Shown: positions 32,490-40,229, counted from the stretch's first letter. The stretch: 40,229 nt of DNA from an uncultured bacterium (GCA_937906475.1 CALCZA010000118.1:1-40229); one strand, 5' to 3'. Translations and numbers: made by a program. Notes: generated from the letters alone by a model not told the origin.

Positions 32490-33994
32490 TTGGGCTTGTT
32501 CGCCTCAGGTGGTTGTTCGGTTGGGGCCGTTGGCTCGCTGCCTTGGTTCGCATTCGGATCGATGCGGCGCAGCAATGGGAACAGCACGATGTCGCGAATC
32601 GATGTCGACCCGGTCAGGAGCATGCACAAGCGATCGATACCGATGCCGAGACCGCCGGCGGGCGGCATGCCGAACTCCAGCGCGGTGACGTAGTCAAGAT
32701 CGACTTCGCCGGGCGTTTCGTCATCTTTGTCGACGACCTGCTCTTCGAAGCGCTGCTCTTGATCAATTGGATCGTTCAGTTCACTGAAGGCGTTGCCGAG
32801 TTCCATGCCGGCGACGAACAGTTCGAAGCGTTCGGCGACCCGGGGATCATCCGTCATGCGCTTGGCAAGCGGACTGATCGCGGTCGGGTAGTCATGCACG
32901 AAGACGGGGCCGATCAAGGTGTCTTCTACGGTTGCTTCGAAAACATCGTTGGCGAGTTTTGCCGGTTCGATGCCATCGACCTTGAGACCAAGCTCCTTGG
33001 CCCGGGCGATCACTTGCTCGTGCTCGAACCAATCCACGCCGGGATTTTGCTCGGCGAATAGGTCGAGGTAACGCGCTTTCTGGAACGGCGGCTTCAGGTC
33101 GTATTCCTTTTCACGGAACGTCACCTTGCCCTCACCATCGAGCACCTTGTCGACCAGGTGCTGAAACAGCCCTTCGACGCGGTTCATGATGTCCTTGTAG
33201 TCCGCGAACGCCTCGTAACTTTCGAGCATCGTGAACTCGGGATTGTGTCGAGTGCTGATGCCTTCGTTGCGGAACACGCGACCGATCTCGTAGACGCGCT
33301 CCATGCCGCCGACGATCAAGCGTTTCAGATACAGTTCAGGCGCGATACGCAAAAACAGCGGCATGTCGAGCGCGTTGTGATGCGTCGTGAACGGTCGCGC
33401 CGCAGCGCCGCCGAACAGCGGTTGCAGGATCGGTGTTTCAACCTCGAGGTAATCGAGCGAGTCGAAGTAGTGACGCGTCTCGCGCACGATCTTCGAGCGC
33501 GTCGCGAACGTTTCGCGGACGCCGGGGTTGGCGAACAGGTCGACGTAGCGCATCCGGTAGCGCTGCTCCTGGTCCTGCAAGCCATGCCACTTCTCGGGAG
33601 CAGGACGCAGCGCCTTGGCTGCCAGCGTGACGTCCTTGGCCCACAGGGTGCGCTCGCCCTTCTTGGTGTGGCCGAGCACGCCGGTGACGCTGATCAAGTC
33701 GTTGCTTTCAACCTTTTTGCGGACCGGCCAGAAGTCCTGCAGTGCATCGCGTTCAAAGCCGATCTGTAGCGAGCCCGAACGATCGCTCAGGTGTGAGAAT
33801 CGCAATTTGCCGAAATCGCGTAATTGGGAGAGTCGCCCGGCGATGGTCACCGTCGATTCGAGTTTGTCATCGAAGCCCTCCAGCACCTCCGCAATCGGCT
33901 GGCCTTTGGCCACACGCGCGGGAAACGGGTCCACGCCTTCGGCGCGTAGCGCCTTCAGCTTGTCTTGGCGATCACTTGCAATACCGTCCGTCAT
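32486..33994 (-). CDS. lysS: Lysyl-tRNA synthetase, class II
   Basis: LysS charges tRNA-Lys in the cytoplasm. The 502-residue product has the OB-fold anticodon-binding domain (VTIAGRLSQLRDFGKLRFSH), then class II motif 1, the motif 2 loop (YEIGRVFRNEGISTRHNPEF then TMLESYEAFADY), and motif 3 near the C-terminus (GLGIGIDRLCMLLTGSTSIR, then DIVLFPLLRR). An acidic and Pro-rich C-terminal tail (about 25 residues, GSEPTAPTEQPPEANKPK) is extra. The start is an ATG with no clear Shine-Dalgarno. It leads the Lol-type cluster, an arrangement also seen in other diderm lineages. Confidence 0.97.
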   Translation of the reverse strand: MTDGIASDRQDKLKALRAEGVDPFPARVAKGQPIAEVLEGFDDKLESTVTIAGRLSQLRDFGKLRFSHLSDRSGSLQIGFERDALQDFWPVRKKVESNDLISVTGVLGHTKKGERTLWAKDVTLAAKALRPAPEKWHGLQDQEQRYRMRYVDLFANPGVRETFATRSKIVRETRHYFDSLDYLEVETPILQPLFGGAAARPFTTHHNALDMPLFLRIAPELYLKRLIVGGMERVYEIGRVFRNEGISTRHNPEFTMLESYEAFADYKDIMNRVEGLFQHLVDKVLDGEGKVTFREKEYDLKPPFQKARYLDLFAEQNPGVDWFEHEQVIARAKELGLKVDGIEPAKLANDVFEATVEDTLIGPVFVHDYPTAISPLAKRMTDDPRVAERFELFVAGMELGNAFSELNDPIDQEQRFEEQVVDKDDETPGEVDLDYVTALEFGMPPAGGLGIGIDRLCMLLTGSTSIRDIVLFPLLRRIDPNANQGSEPTAPTEQPPEANKPK

Positions 33995-34216
33995 TGGGCA
34001 AGGATGTTACCGACAGTGGTGGTGCAGTGCTAAGGCGCAGGCAAAACTGGCGCGGAGAAGGCCTCGACCTCGACACTCGGTTGCCCCGCCGTGGCCGGCT
34101 CATATCACCTCAACTCGGCCCCTATGCGCGAAGCGCCGCAGGATGACCGTGATCAGGTTGCGAGGTGTCGCGCCGTGCTGGTTTGTGGTTCGAGAGGCCG
34201 CTGGTTCAGCGAGTAG

Positions 34217-34528
34217 CTATTCCGGCAGATCGATTTCGAGTCGGTTCTCGACGACGCGGTTGGGGTAGCTCTGCACGTTCCAGTCGCCGCCGACATCACA
34301 GACCCCAGTTTTGATGTCAAACTCCCACAGGTGCAAGTGGCAGACAATCTTGCCTGCCAGCAACGTACCGTCACACAGAGGTGCGCTGGCGTGTGGGCAA
34401 GCATTGTCGATGACATGGTATTCGCCTTCGAGTTGGAAGACGGCCAGCCACTTACCGCCAAGGTGCACTGGCGCGCCCGGATTGAACTTGAGGTCAGCAA
34501 TAGGACCGGCATCTAGCCAACGTGTCAT
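34217..34528 (-). CDS. Small Rieske-type [2Fe-2S] ferredoxin
   Basis: The 103-residue protein is a stand-alone Rieske domain. The cluster ligands are in NACPHASAPLCDG (Cys-x-His) and IVCHLHLWEFD (Cys-x-x-His), with the usual 16 or so residues between. The fold is completed by the KFNPGAPVHLGGKWLAVFQL strands and VGGDWNVQSYPNRVVENR. Such proteins feed electrons to oxygenases or belong to nitrite-reductase-like (NirD) systems; the partner is not encoded next to it. Its ATG overlaps the trmB stop (ATGA), so it is translated with trmB. lysS lies downstream after 222 bases of non-coding sequence. Confidence 0.9.
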   Translation of the reverse strand: MTRWLDAGPIADLKFNPGAPVHLGGKWLAVFQLEGEYHVIDNACPHASAPLCDGTLLAGKIVCHLHLWEFDIKTGVCDVGGDWNVQSYPNRVVENRLEIDLPE

Positions 34529-35283
34529 TCGGTGTCTCCAGTGTTTGCCGGCTCTGTGATTCGTCGCGGTAGGCGGCGGAACGCGTAGCGGCGGATCACG
34601 CGTCCTTGCTCGATGTACTTGCGCTCGAAGTTGGTCGGCGAGAACGCGTGGCCTGGGCCGAGAGCGATGCGACGCTGCTCTTCTGCCTCGTCGCGTTCGA
34701 ACCTCGCCGCGTTACCCATGACCCGAGCTATCTGGCCGGCGTAGCAGGCGTTGTCGGTCGCGACCAAGCAGTAGCCGTCGTCGCGGATCACGCGGGCGAT
34801 CACCGCGCGAACATCTTCGGTGAAGAAGCGGCGGCCGCGGTGACGGCGCTTGGGCCACGGATCAGGGAAATAAACGTGAACAGCTGCCAGCGCTGCCTCG
34901 TCGACGCGGTCTTCGAGGAACAACTTGCCGTTGTCGACCAGGAAGATGCCGTTCTTGTTGCCGGACTCGTGCAGTTTGGTCGCCGCCAAGCTGGCGTAGC
35001 CGGCGGCCGCTTCGATGCCGAGCAAGAACGTGTCCGGCTTGGCTTCGGTCGCGGCGATGACGAACGCGCCCTTGCCGGGGCCGATCTCGATTTCCACGTC
35101 ATCGAAGCCTTCCGGCACGATGTCGTTGAGTGACGGTGGGTCGTCACCACCAATCAATAGGCGGTCCCCGGGAAGGTCTTCGAGGTCCTGCACACGACTG
35201 CGGAACGCAAGTTTCCCGCCAGTGTGCATGCGCGGGTTGTGCGGCTTGGGGACGGACGATTGTTTTGACGACGGCGGCGACAT
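34525..35283 (-). CDS. trmB: tRNA (guanine-N7)-methyltransferase
   Basis: TrmB methylates G46 of the tRNA variable loop with SAM. The 252-residue product has the SAM-site motif VEIEIGPGKGAFVIAA, FLLGIEAAAGYASLA, the family hallmark VHVYFPDPWPKRRHRGRRFF, and the C-terminal TNFERKYIEQGRVIRRYAFR, which positions the tRNA. The N-terminal 45 residues are longer than in many homologues and look disordered. The ATG at 35283 was chosen; a TTG two codons upstream and an internal ATG at MHTGGKLAF are alternatives. It precedes the Rieske gene with an ATGA overlap. The divergent RND permease starts 98 bases away. Confidence 0.95.
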   Translation of the reverse strand: MSPPSSKQSSVPKPHNPRMHTGGKLAFRSRVQDLEDLPGDRLLIGGDDPPSLNDIVPEGFDDVEIEIGPGKGAFVIAATEAKPDTFLLGIEAAAGYASLAATKLHESGNKNGIFLVDNGKLFLEDRVDEAALAAVHVYFPDPWPKRRHRGRRFFTEDVRAVIARVIRDDGYCLVATDNACYAGQIARVMGNAARFERDEAEEQRRIALGPGHAFSPTNFERKYIEQGRVIRRYAFRRLPRRITEPANTGDTE

Positions 35284-35381
35284 CGGCAACCAGCATAGCG
35301 ATCGTTTGGCTGGGCCATAGACTGGAGGTTCTGGAACCTACTAACCCAACACTTCCGACTGGCACTTCGAACGCTCCTTTG

Positions 35382-37562
35382 ATGGCGCTCGGCGCGGCAC
35401 TAGTTCGGCGACGGAAGACCACTTTGCTGCTGGTTCTCGCCGCTGCATGCATGTTTGGGTGGGGCTTGAAGGACCTGGAGCTCGGCTTCAAGGTCGACGG
35501 CTTCTTTGAGAGTAGTGACCCCGAATTGCAGCTGGCGATGCAGCACTACGCTGACGACAGCGCAGATGGCTGTGAACCGCCCGACCGGTTGCTGCTGTTT
35601 GCGTGGGACGAGGTGGAGCCGTTCTCGGACGTTGTGCTTGATCGGCTCAGGGCGTTTGAGGCGGTCTGCGACCAGCATGCTGTTGCCCGCAGCATCACGA
35701 CGCTGGCCAATGCAAACGTGCCTGGCCAACTCCGCAGCACGCCGGAGCAGGTCGCAGCGTCGGCGACTTTCCGGCAGTTACTGGTGTCGCGGTTGGGCGA
35801 CGCGGTTGGCGGTATCATTGTATTGCAGCGCGGCTGGCATCACGAAGATCTGCAAGCCCTCTGCTCGGCACTGCGCGGCGAGGTGGCAAGCCACGGCAAA
35901 CATCTAAACCTCTGCGGATTGCCGTTCCACACGATGATCAGTCGGGAGTTGGTGCGCGCCGACATGTCGAAGTTCCTGCCAATCGGCACGGCCGTCGCTG
36001 CTGTATTGCTGTTCTGGCTGGTGCCGCATTGGCTTCTGGCGCTGCTGGCTCTAGCGGTAGTGCCGTTGACGCTGGTCAGCACGCTTGGCGTTATGGGGCT
36101 GTGCGGCGTCGAGATTACGATGTTGACGTCGACGCTACCGACCTTGCTATTGTGCATGTCGGTGGCCGACGGTCTGCACATGGTCGGCCGGTTCCTTGAA
36201 GAGCGAGAACATGATGGCGATGCCCAGCAGGCCGCGGTGCGCTCGTTCGCGGCGCTGTTCGTGCCATGCCTATTGACGTCGCTAACGACCATCGTTGGCT
36301 TCGCGTCACTGCTGCGCGCCGACCTGCGCGATCTCGGCTATCTCGGTGGCTTCGCCGCCATCGGCATGGGCTTCGCATTCCTCTACACGATGCTGCTAAT
36401 GCCACCAGCGATGTCGTTCGTTAGTTCGAAAGTTGGCAAGCGCCCGGCCGATCCGGCGGCGATGATCGTTATCGGTGCGCAGCGCTTGCAACGCATTCGA
36501 CCACGCTGGTGGATCGGCACGGCTGCGGTTGTGGCCGTCGCCTGCACGTGGCAAGTAACGAAGCTTGAGACTGATCATCGGATCACGGCCGATCTATGGC
36601 CCGACTCCGAGGTGATGCAGCAACTTGGGTTTTTCGAGCACCGCTTCGTTGGCATCGTGCCTGCCGAAATACTTGTCGAGGTTGATCGCGGCTTTGGCCC
36701 TACCGAACGTGCTGAGTTGGCGAAGTTGGTCGAACGACTTGAGCGACTCGATGGCGTGACGCGGTCCTTATCAATCTCGGATCTGTTCGCTGATGGCGTG
36801 TCGCCGTTGATGCTGGGCGCCTTGCGCGCCGCGAACGTGCTGCCGACAGGGATGATTGCCAATGGCGGCAAGCGGGCCCGCATCCTGGTGTTTCGCGGTG
36901 ACCTTGGCACTATCGCGTGGCAGAAGTTTGCCGCGTCGGTGCGTCGCCAGTCGGCCGACCTGAAGAGCCTGACCTGTCGCCTCGCAGGCTTACAGATGGT
37001 CGGCACGGCTCAGGTCTTGTCGATGACCGGTGACCTGCGCAATTCGTTCCTCGGATCAATCCTCGTGATCTTCGCGCTCGTCTGGCTTCAGTGCCGTCGC
37101 TTCCAATTGGCCGCCGTCGCGATGTTCGCGTGCCTGGTGCCGATGGTGTGCGTGCTCGCAGTGATGGTCTGGTTTAATATCACGTTGCGGCCGTTGACGG
37201 TGATCTCGTTCTGCGTCGCGCTCGGCTTGATGATCGACGACACAATCCACCTGGCATCGCGTTGGCGCGAAGAACGGCGGGATGGTTACGATGGTGATGA
37301 ATCGGTTCAGCGCGCCCTGGCGACCGCAGGCCGTCCTGTTGTGATCACCACATTGATGCTGCTCGTCGGTTTCGTCACGATCCTTGGTAGCGGCTTCCGC
37401 GGCACGCATACGTTCGGTCTGTTGGTTGACTTGTCGCTACTGGCAGCAGTGGTGTCGGCGCTCGTGTTGTTGCCGTCGCTATTGCGCGTGTTGGGTCCTA
37501 AGCAAGCTGGACTGCCGGGCGCCGTCGAACTCGGTGACGCGTCCGTCAAGCAGTTGCCGTAG
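35382..37562 (+). CDS. RND-superfamily (MMPL/hopanoid-transporter-like) permease
   Basis: The 726-residue inner-membrane protein has the two-repeat layout of MMPL-type RND permeases. Each half has a helix, a periplasmic loop and a five-helix bundle. The first bundle includes LPTLLLCMSVADGLHMVGRF, the second FCVALGLMIDDTIHLASRWR; the Asp in each is the expected proton-relay or core residue. The C-terminal segment GRPVVITTLMLLVGFVTILG is typical. RND permeases of this group export lipids or hopanoids across the inner membrane. No outer-membrane or adaptor gene lies beside it, so it may act alone. The start is the first ATG after an open upstream frame without starts; there is no clear Shine-Dalgarno site. 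Confidence 0.88.
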   Translation: MALGAALVRRRKTTLLLVLAAACMFGWGLKDLELGFKVDGFFESSDPELQLAMQHYADDSADGCEPPDRLLLFAWDEVEPFSDVVLDRLRAFEAVCDQHAVARSITTLANANVPGQLRSTPEQVAASATFRQLLVSRLGDAVGGIIVLQRGWHHEDLQALCSALRGEVASHGKHLNLCGLPFHTMISRELVRADMSKFLPIGTAVAAVLLFWLVPHWLLALLALAVVPLTLVSTLGVMGLCGVEITMLTSTLPTLLLCMSVADGLHMVGRFLEEREHDGDAQQAAVRSFAALFVPCLLTSLTTIVGFASLLRADLRDLGYLGGFAAIGMGFAFLYTMLLMPPAMSFVSSKVGKRPADPAAMIVIGAQRLQRIRPRWWIGTAAVVAVACTWQVTKLETDHRITADLWPDSEVMQQLGFFEHRFVGIVPAEILVEVDRGFGPTERAELAKLVERLERLDGVTRSLSISDLFADGVSPLMLGALRAANVLPTGMIANGGKRARILVFRGDLGTIAWQKFAASVRRQSADLKSLTCRLAGLQMVGTAQVLSMTGDLRNSFLGSILVIFALVWLQCRRFQLAAVAMFACLVPMVCVLAVMVWFNITLRPLTVISFCVALGLMIDDTIHLASRWREERRDGYDGDESVQRALATAGRPVVITTLMLLVGFVTILGSGFRGTHTFGLLVDLSLLAAVVSALVLLPSLLRVLGPKQAGLPGAVELGDASVKQLP

Positions 37563-37739
37563 GTGTGCGGACTCGAGGCGGCCTGCATTATTATCAAACA
37601 ACACAACTCTTTATGAGCTCTTGGCAAAAGCGATCCGCAACCTGCGCGCCTGCGTTGCAAGCAGCGCTTGTCGCAAAATCTTGGTCGGAACTGCAACTCC
37701 CATCGTGATCGAGTTGCCAGCATCGTTCACCATCATCAC

Positions 37740-38387
37740 ATGAGTGGATTAGATGCGATTGTTGGTGACCGGACGCGGATCATGATTCGCCAGCAAAAGG
37801 AGTGGGGCGAGATCCTGATTGGTTTCGAGTCGAAAAACCGCTTTGAGTTGTCCGATGAAGACGGCCAGCGACTTGGGCTCGCGGCCGAAGAGTCGTCGGG
37901 CTTTGGAGCGATGTTCGCACGCAACTTTTTGGGTAAGTGCCGCAAGGCGACAATCCACATCTACGACGCAGCCGGCAACCGCATTGGCCGCGGCGAAAAG
38001 CCGTTCCGCTGGTTCTTCCACCGCATGGAAGTCTTTGACGGCGCCAAGAAAATTGGTGCCGTGCAACGCAAGTGGTCGTTGGTCAGTCGCAAGTTCGCAA
38101 TCGAGAACGAAGCGGGTCGCGAGATCATGCAGATCTACAGCCCGATGTTCCGCATCTGGACTTTCAAACTCATGCTTGAAGACCAAGAAGTCGGCCGCAT
38201 CAGCAAGAAGTGGGGCGGCATGCTGAAAGAGATGTTCACCGATGCTGACGTCTTTGGCATGGAAGTCGATAACAACGTGCCTAACGAGTTACGGTCGATT
38301 CTGTTGATCGCTACGTTCCTGATCGACTTCACGTGTTTCGAGAACAACAGTAAGTCGGGGTCAGGGTTTGGCCTATTGAGTGACTAG
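37740..38387 (+). CDS. Phospholipid scramblase-related protein
   Basis: The 215-residue protein has the tubby-like beta-barrel pattern of bacterial scramblase-family proteins. It contains the segments EILIGFESKNRFELSDEDG, RFFHRMEV-like WFFHRMEVFDGAKKIGAVQ, RKWSLVSRKFAIENEAGREI and VGRISKKWGGMLKEMFTDAD, and ends in a hydrophobic helix LLIATFLIDFTCFE. Eukaryotic scramblases move lipids with calcium; bacterial members have no established activity. The ATG at 37740 was chosen because the family similarity starts just after it. It lies 177 bases after the RND permease gene on the same strand, and the two may share a lipid-related role, which is inference only. Confidence 0.82.
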   Translation: MSGLDAIVGDRTRIMIRQQKEWGEILIGFESKNRFELSDEDGQRLGLAAEESSGFGAMFARNFLGKCRKATIHIYDAAGNRIGRGEKPFRWFFHRMEVFDGAKKIGAVQRKWSLVSRKFAIENEAGREIMQIYSPMFRIWTFKLMLEDQEVGRISKKWGGMLKEMFTDADVFGMEVDNNVPNELRSILLIATFLIDFTCFENNSKSGSGFGLLSD

Positions 38388-38459
38388 GGCGTCGAAGAAG
38401 CCGTTCTAGGAATCGCTGAGGGCGCCCGTGAGAATGGCTCTGCGTTATCGGGGCCCGAG

Positions 38460-39392
38460 CTACTTCGGTGCCTTTCGCGCCTGCAACTTGCTGAGTGAAG
38501 CGGTTTGCGATGGCGACAACCAACGCTTCGGGTCGCGCTTGTGTGCAATGTCAGCGTGCATCTTAGTGCGTTGCATTGGTGTCAGTTTGAGTTTCGCGTA
38601 AAGCGTGCCACCGAGCGAGTGCTGTTGGTCGCTGGTCTTGGCGATACGGACCCTGTCGGTCGTGACTGGCTTGCAACTGTTGGCCTGCGCGGCTTCCGTC
38701 AGCTTGGCCTTGGTGATTATGTCAGGCCGGTAGACGACCTCGACCACTTCGGCTTTACCAATCCATGCCGAAGTGGTCTTGATGACACCATCGAGCGCGC
38801 CAAGGTGTGCTTCGCCTTCCCAGTAGCAGTGCATCTCGAACACGGCCTTAGCGGTTTTTGGCGCAGTCTCAGCCCAGGCCACTGCCAAGTAACCTGGCAT
38901 GGATAGCTTGCGCTTGGCTCGCAGCGCCTCAAGCATGCGCGAAGCGATACCGTGCGCATCCCAAATGCGATCCTTGCGCGGCAGGATATCCACGCCCTTG
39001 GCATCAACGAAGCGCACAACTGGGTTGTTCCAACTCGGCTCCTGGTAGCGCTCGCGAATGTGCTGTTCGGTGCCTGTGACGTTGTTGCGCACGACGATGG
39101 GCACGAACTCGTTCTCAATAGCTTCCTTGAGTAGCGGGTGGCTCAGCACGTTCTTGCCGAAGCCGGTGCAGGTGTCGCAGCCCGGGATCTCCTGGAACAG
39201 TAAGAACACGGGGCGCTTGGTCGTCGCAGCGCGCTGCAGTGCCTTGTCGAAGTCGCGTTCCCAAGTGACGCTGCCGAGTTCGGGGACGGTGTTGTCCGCT
39301 GGTATGCCGGCGACTGGCTTTTTGCCGTGGTCTTGGCCGATGCATGCGGTGAGGGACAACAGGGTTGCGGCCAGCTTGTGCATACCGCGCAT
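38460..39392 (-). CDS. Lipoprotein with thioredoxin-like domain (VPGUxxT-like) and MsrA-like domain
   Basis: The 310-residue product has a lipoprotein signal ending LLSLTAC (Cys17). The thioredoxin-like domain (about 40-165) contains PVFLLFQEIPGCDTC, with the Cys72-xx-Cys75 pair, then NVLSHPLLKEAIE and WNNPVVRFVDAKG. This resembles the family I recall as VPGUxxT selenoproteins, with Cys at the selenocysteine place. The C-terminal part (about 183-300) resembles peptide-methionine sulfoxide reductase A: FEMHCYWEGEAHLGALDGVI has Cys189 and a Glu in the place of GCFWGxE, followed by VVEVVYRPDIITKAKLTEAA and SDQQHSLGGTLY. A periplasmic protein-repair role is plausible. The ATG at 39392 preserves the lipoprotein signal; ATG 39383 is an alternative. 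Confidence 0.75.
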   Translation of the reverse strand: MRGMHKLAATLLSLTACIGQDHGKKPVAGIPADNTVPELGSVTWERDFDKALQRAATTKRPVFLLFQEIPGCDTCTGFGKNVLSHPLLKEAIENEFVPIVVRNNVTGTEQHIRERYQEPSWNNPVVRFVDAKGVDILPRKDRIWDAHGIASRMLEALRAKRKLSMPGYLAVAWAETAPKTAKAVFEMHCYWEGEAHLGALDGVIKTTSAWIGKAEVVEVVYRPDIITKAKLTEAAQANSCKPVTTDRVRIAKTSDQQHSLGGTLYAKLKLTPMQRTKMHADIAHKRDPKRWLSPSQTASLSKLQARKAPK

Positions 39393-39530
39393 GCTACGCG
39401 ACTTTGCCGGTGCTGGTGCCGCGGGGCTGCCGATTCCTGCTGTGATGCGAACGCTGAGCGGCAAGCTGCGAAGCAGACAATGCGTCTCAGGCAGAGCGCA
39501 TCCTGGCCACCAATTGGCTAGGCTACCGGC

Positions 39531-40166
39531 ATGTCGGCGCCAAGTGCCAATCCATCACCCGAACGGACTGTGGCTCCTGAACGCTTTGTGACGCCTGCAG
39601 CCTGGGCTGACGCCCAGTTGCCACACCTCGACACCTTGTTGTTGGAGCAAGCCCACCTGGAAAAGAAGGCCGCAGCGTTTGCTGTCTCGTTCTTGTTCCG
39701 GCTGCCGTTGCACGGGGCGTTGCACCGTCAACTGTCGAAGCTCGGCCGCGAAGAACTGATGCACTTCGAGCGGACCATCAAGTTGCTCGACCAGCGCGGC
39801 ATCGCGTTCGCACCTCTGCATTCGTCCAATTACGCTGCCGAACTGAAGAAGGCGGCACGCCGTGACCTCGAGGGCCGGCTTGCCGACGAACTACTGATTG
39901 CCTCTATTATCGAGCATCGTTCTCACGAGCGCATGTCGCTGATGACGGTCGCCACCCGGGCCAAAGAACCCGAAGTCTCGGCTTTTTACGCTGACTTGTG
40001 CCCGTCAGAAGAGCGGCATGAACAGCTGTATCTCGACTTGGCCAACTTGGTCGTTGATGCCGAAGCCGTGCGCATCCGCCACGCCGAACTTTTTGAGCAC
40101 GAACGGCGTGTCCTCCACGAGTTGCCGTTCAACAACCGTCTTCACAGCGGCTTGCCAACCATCTGA
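39531..40166 (+). CDS. miaE: tRNA-(ms2io6A37) hydroxylase
   Basis: MiaE is a di-iron monooxygenase that hydroxylates the isopentenyl group of ms2i6A at position 37 of tRNA. The 211-residue product has the ferritin-like four-helix layout. The candidate iron ligands are Glu in LLLEQAHLEKKAA, Glu and His in LGREELMHFERT, Glu in ADELLIASIIEHRSHER, and Glu and His in CPSEERHEQLYLDLA. The length is normal. The stop lies at the very start of the 15-bp tandem repeat. The gene is divergent from the thioredoxin/MsrA-like lipoprotein gene; the miaA and miaB genes, which make the substrate, are not in the window. Confidence 0.94.
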   Translation: MSAPSANPSPERTVAPERFVTPAAWADAQLPHLDTLLLEQAHLEKKAAAFAVSFLFRLPLHGALHRQLSKLGREELMHFERTIKLLDQRGIAFAPLHSSNYAAELKKAARRDLEGRLADELLIASIIEHRSHERMSLMTVATRAKEPEVSAFYADLCPSEERHEQLYLDLANLVVDAEAVRIRHAELFEHERRVLHELPFNNRLHSGLPTI

Positions 40167-40229
40167 CATGAAGGCCATCTGATATGAAGGCCTCTGGCAT
40201 GAAGACCTCTGGCATGCAGGCATCTGGCA
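40162..40229 (+). repeat. 15-bp tandem repeat, about 4.5 copies, running off the window end
   Basis: Units beginning TCTG recur at 40162, 40178, 40193, 40208 and 40223. The first is 16 bases, the others 15: TCTGACATGAAGGCCA, TCTGATATGAAGGCC, TCTGGCATGAAGACC, TCTGGCATGCAGGCA and the partial TCTGGCA. The first unit includes the last base of the final sense codon and the TGA stop of miaE. Each unit is imperfect, with changes mainly at positions 5-6 and near the end. The array continues beyond the window, so the total copy number is unknown. Confidence 0.85.

Noticed and set aside
34180..34200. tRNA-like T-loop sequence GGTTCGAGA
   Set aside because: The flanking bases do not form a five-pair T-stem, and no acceptor or anticodon arm can be built around it.
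33615..34268. 217-codon forward frame across the lysS start and into the Rieske gene
   Set aside because: It overlaps two well-supported minus-strand genes and has low-complexity Arg/Ser composition.
38460..39392. Possible selenocysteine codon in the thioredoxin-like lipoprotein
   Set aside because: The position holds a cysteine codon, no in-frame TGA occurs in the gene, and no SECIS-like stem is needed.
1..40229. CRISPR array, integrase, insertion sequence or toxin-antitoxin module
   Set aside because: No regularly spaced repeats with unique spacers, no transposase or integrase motifs, and no paired small genes of known toxin families were seen on either strand.

Overview
The window reads as chromosomal DNA of a GC-rich Gram-negative bacterium, most likely a member of the Planctomycetota or a close relative. 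The best evidence is the overlapping pair of a planctomycete cytochrome/DUF1549/DUF1553 protein and a Tat-exported DUF1501 protein (2275-6817). A CotH-like secreted protein, a two-permease Lol-type lipoprotein exporter and many predicted lipoproteins and exported proteins fit a diderm envelope. Recognisable Shine-Dalgarno sites are scarce, so several starts rest on signal peptides, family N-termini or overlap with the preceding gene.

Layout. 1-2.2 kb: sparse stretch with a small membrane protein, a frame-disrupted DUF2071 gene, a short secretin-domain-like lipoprotein and two tiny membrane proteins. 2.3-8.4 kb: surface-protein block (PSD1-type cytochrome, DUF1501, CotH). 8.4-13.2 kb: housekeeping block with infC and a fused E2-E1 2-oxoglutarate dehydrogenase. 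13.3-21.6 kb: mixed single genes (DUF3500 lipoprotein, a coupled ferredoxin/thioesterase/hydrolase trio, an aldehyde dehydrogenase, a di-haem peroxidase, a CAP-domain protein, an exported repeat-like protein). 21.7-26.4 kb: nucleotide-sugar operon (two epimerases, rmlA, rmlD, rmlB, no rmlC). 26.6-34.0 kb on the minus strand: lysS, a Lol-type exporter (permease-ATPase-permease), a lipoprotein, rsmE and a divergent Gfo/Idh-like protein. 34.2-40.2 kb: a trmB-Rieske pair, an RND permease, a scramblase-like protein, a thioredoxin/MsrA-like lipoprotein, miaE, and a 15-bp tandem repeat running off the end.

How the genes fit together. The sugar operon should supply activated 6-deoxyhexose and uronic or amino sugars for envelope glycans. 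The lysS-lol cluster joins translation to lipoprotein export. Three RNA-modification enzymes (RsmE, TrmB, MiaE) lie within 13 kb, and a Rieske ferredoxin gene is translationally coupled to trmB. The fused dehydrogenase carries E1 and E2 catalytic parts but no lipoyl domain, so it must borrow one in trans.

I found no CRISPR array, tRNA, rRNA, insertion sequence or integrase. I do not see a clear-cut undescribed defence or biosynthetic system. The strongest leads are the thioredoxin/MsrA-like fusion lipoprotein, the trmB-Rieske coupling, the fused dehydrogenase in this lineage, and the terminal tandem repeat.
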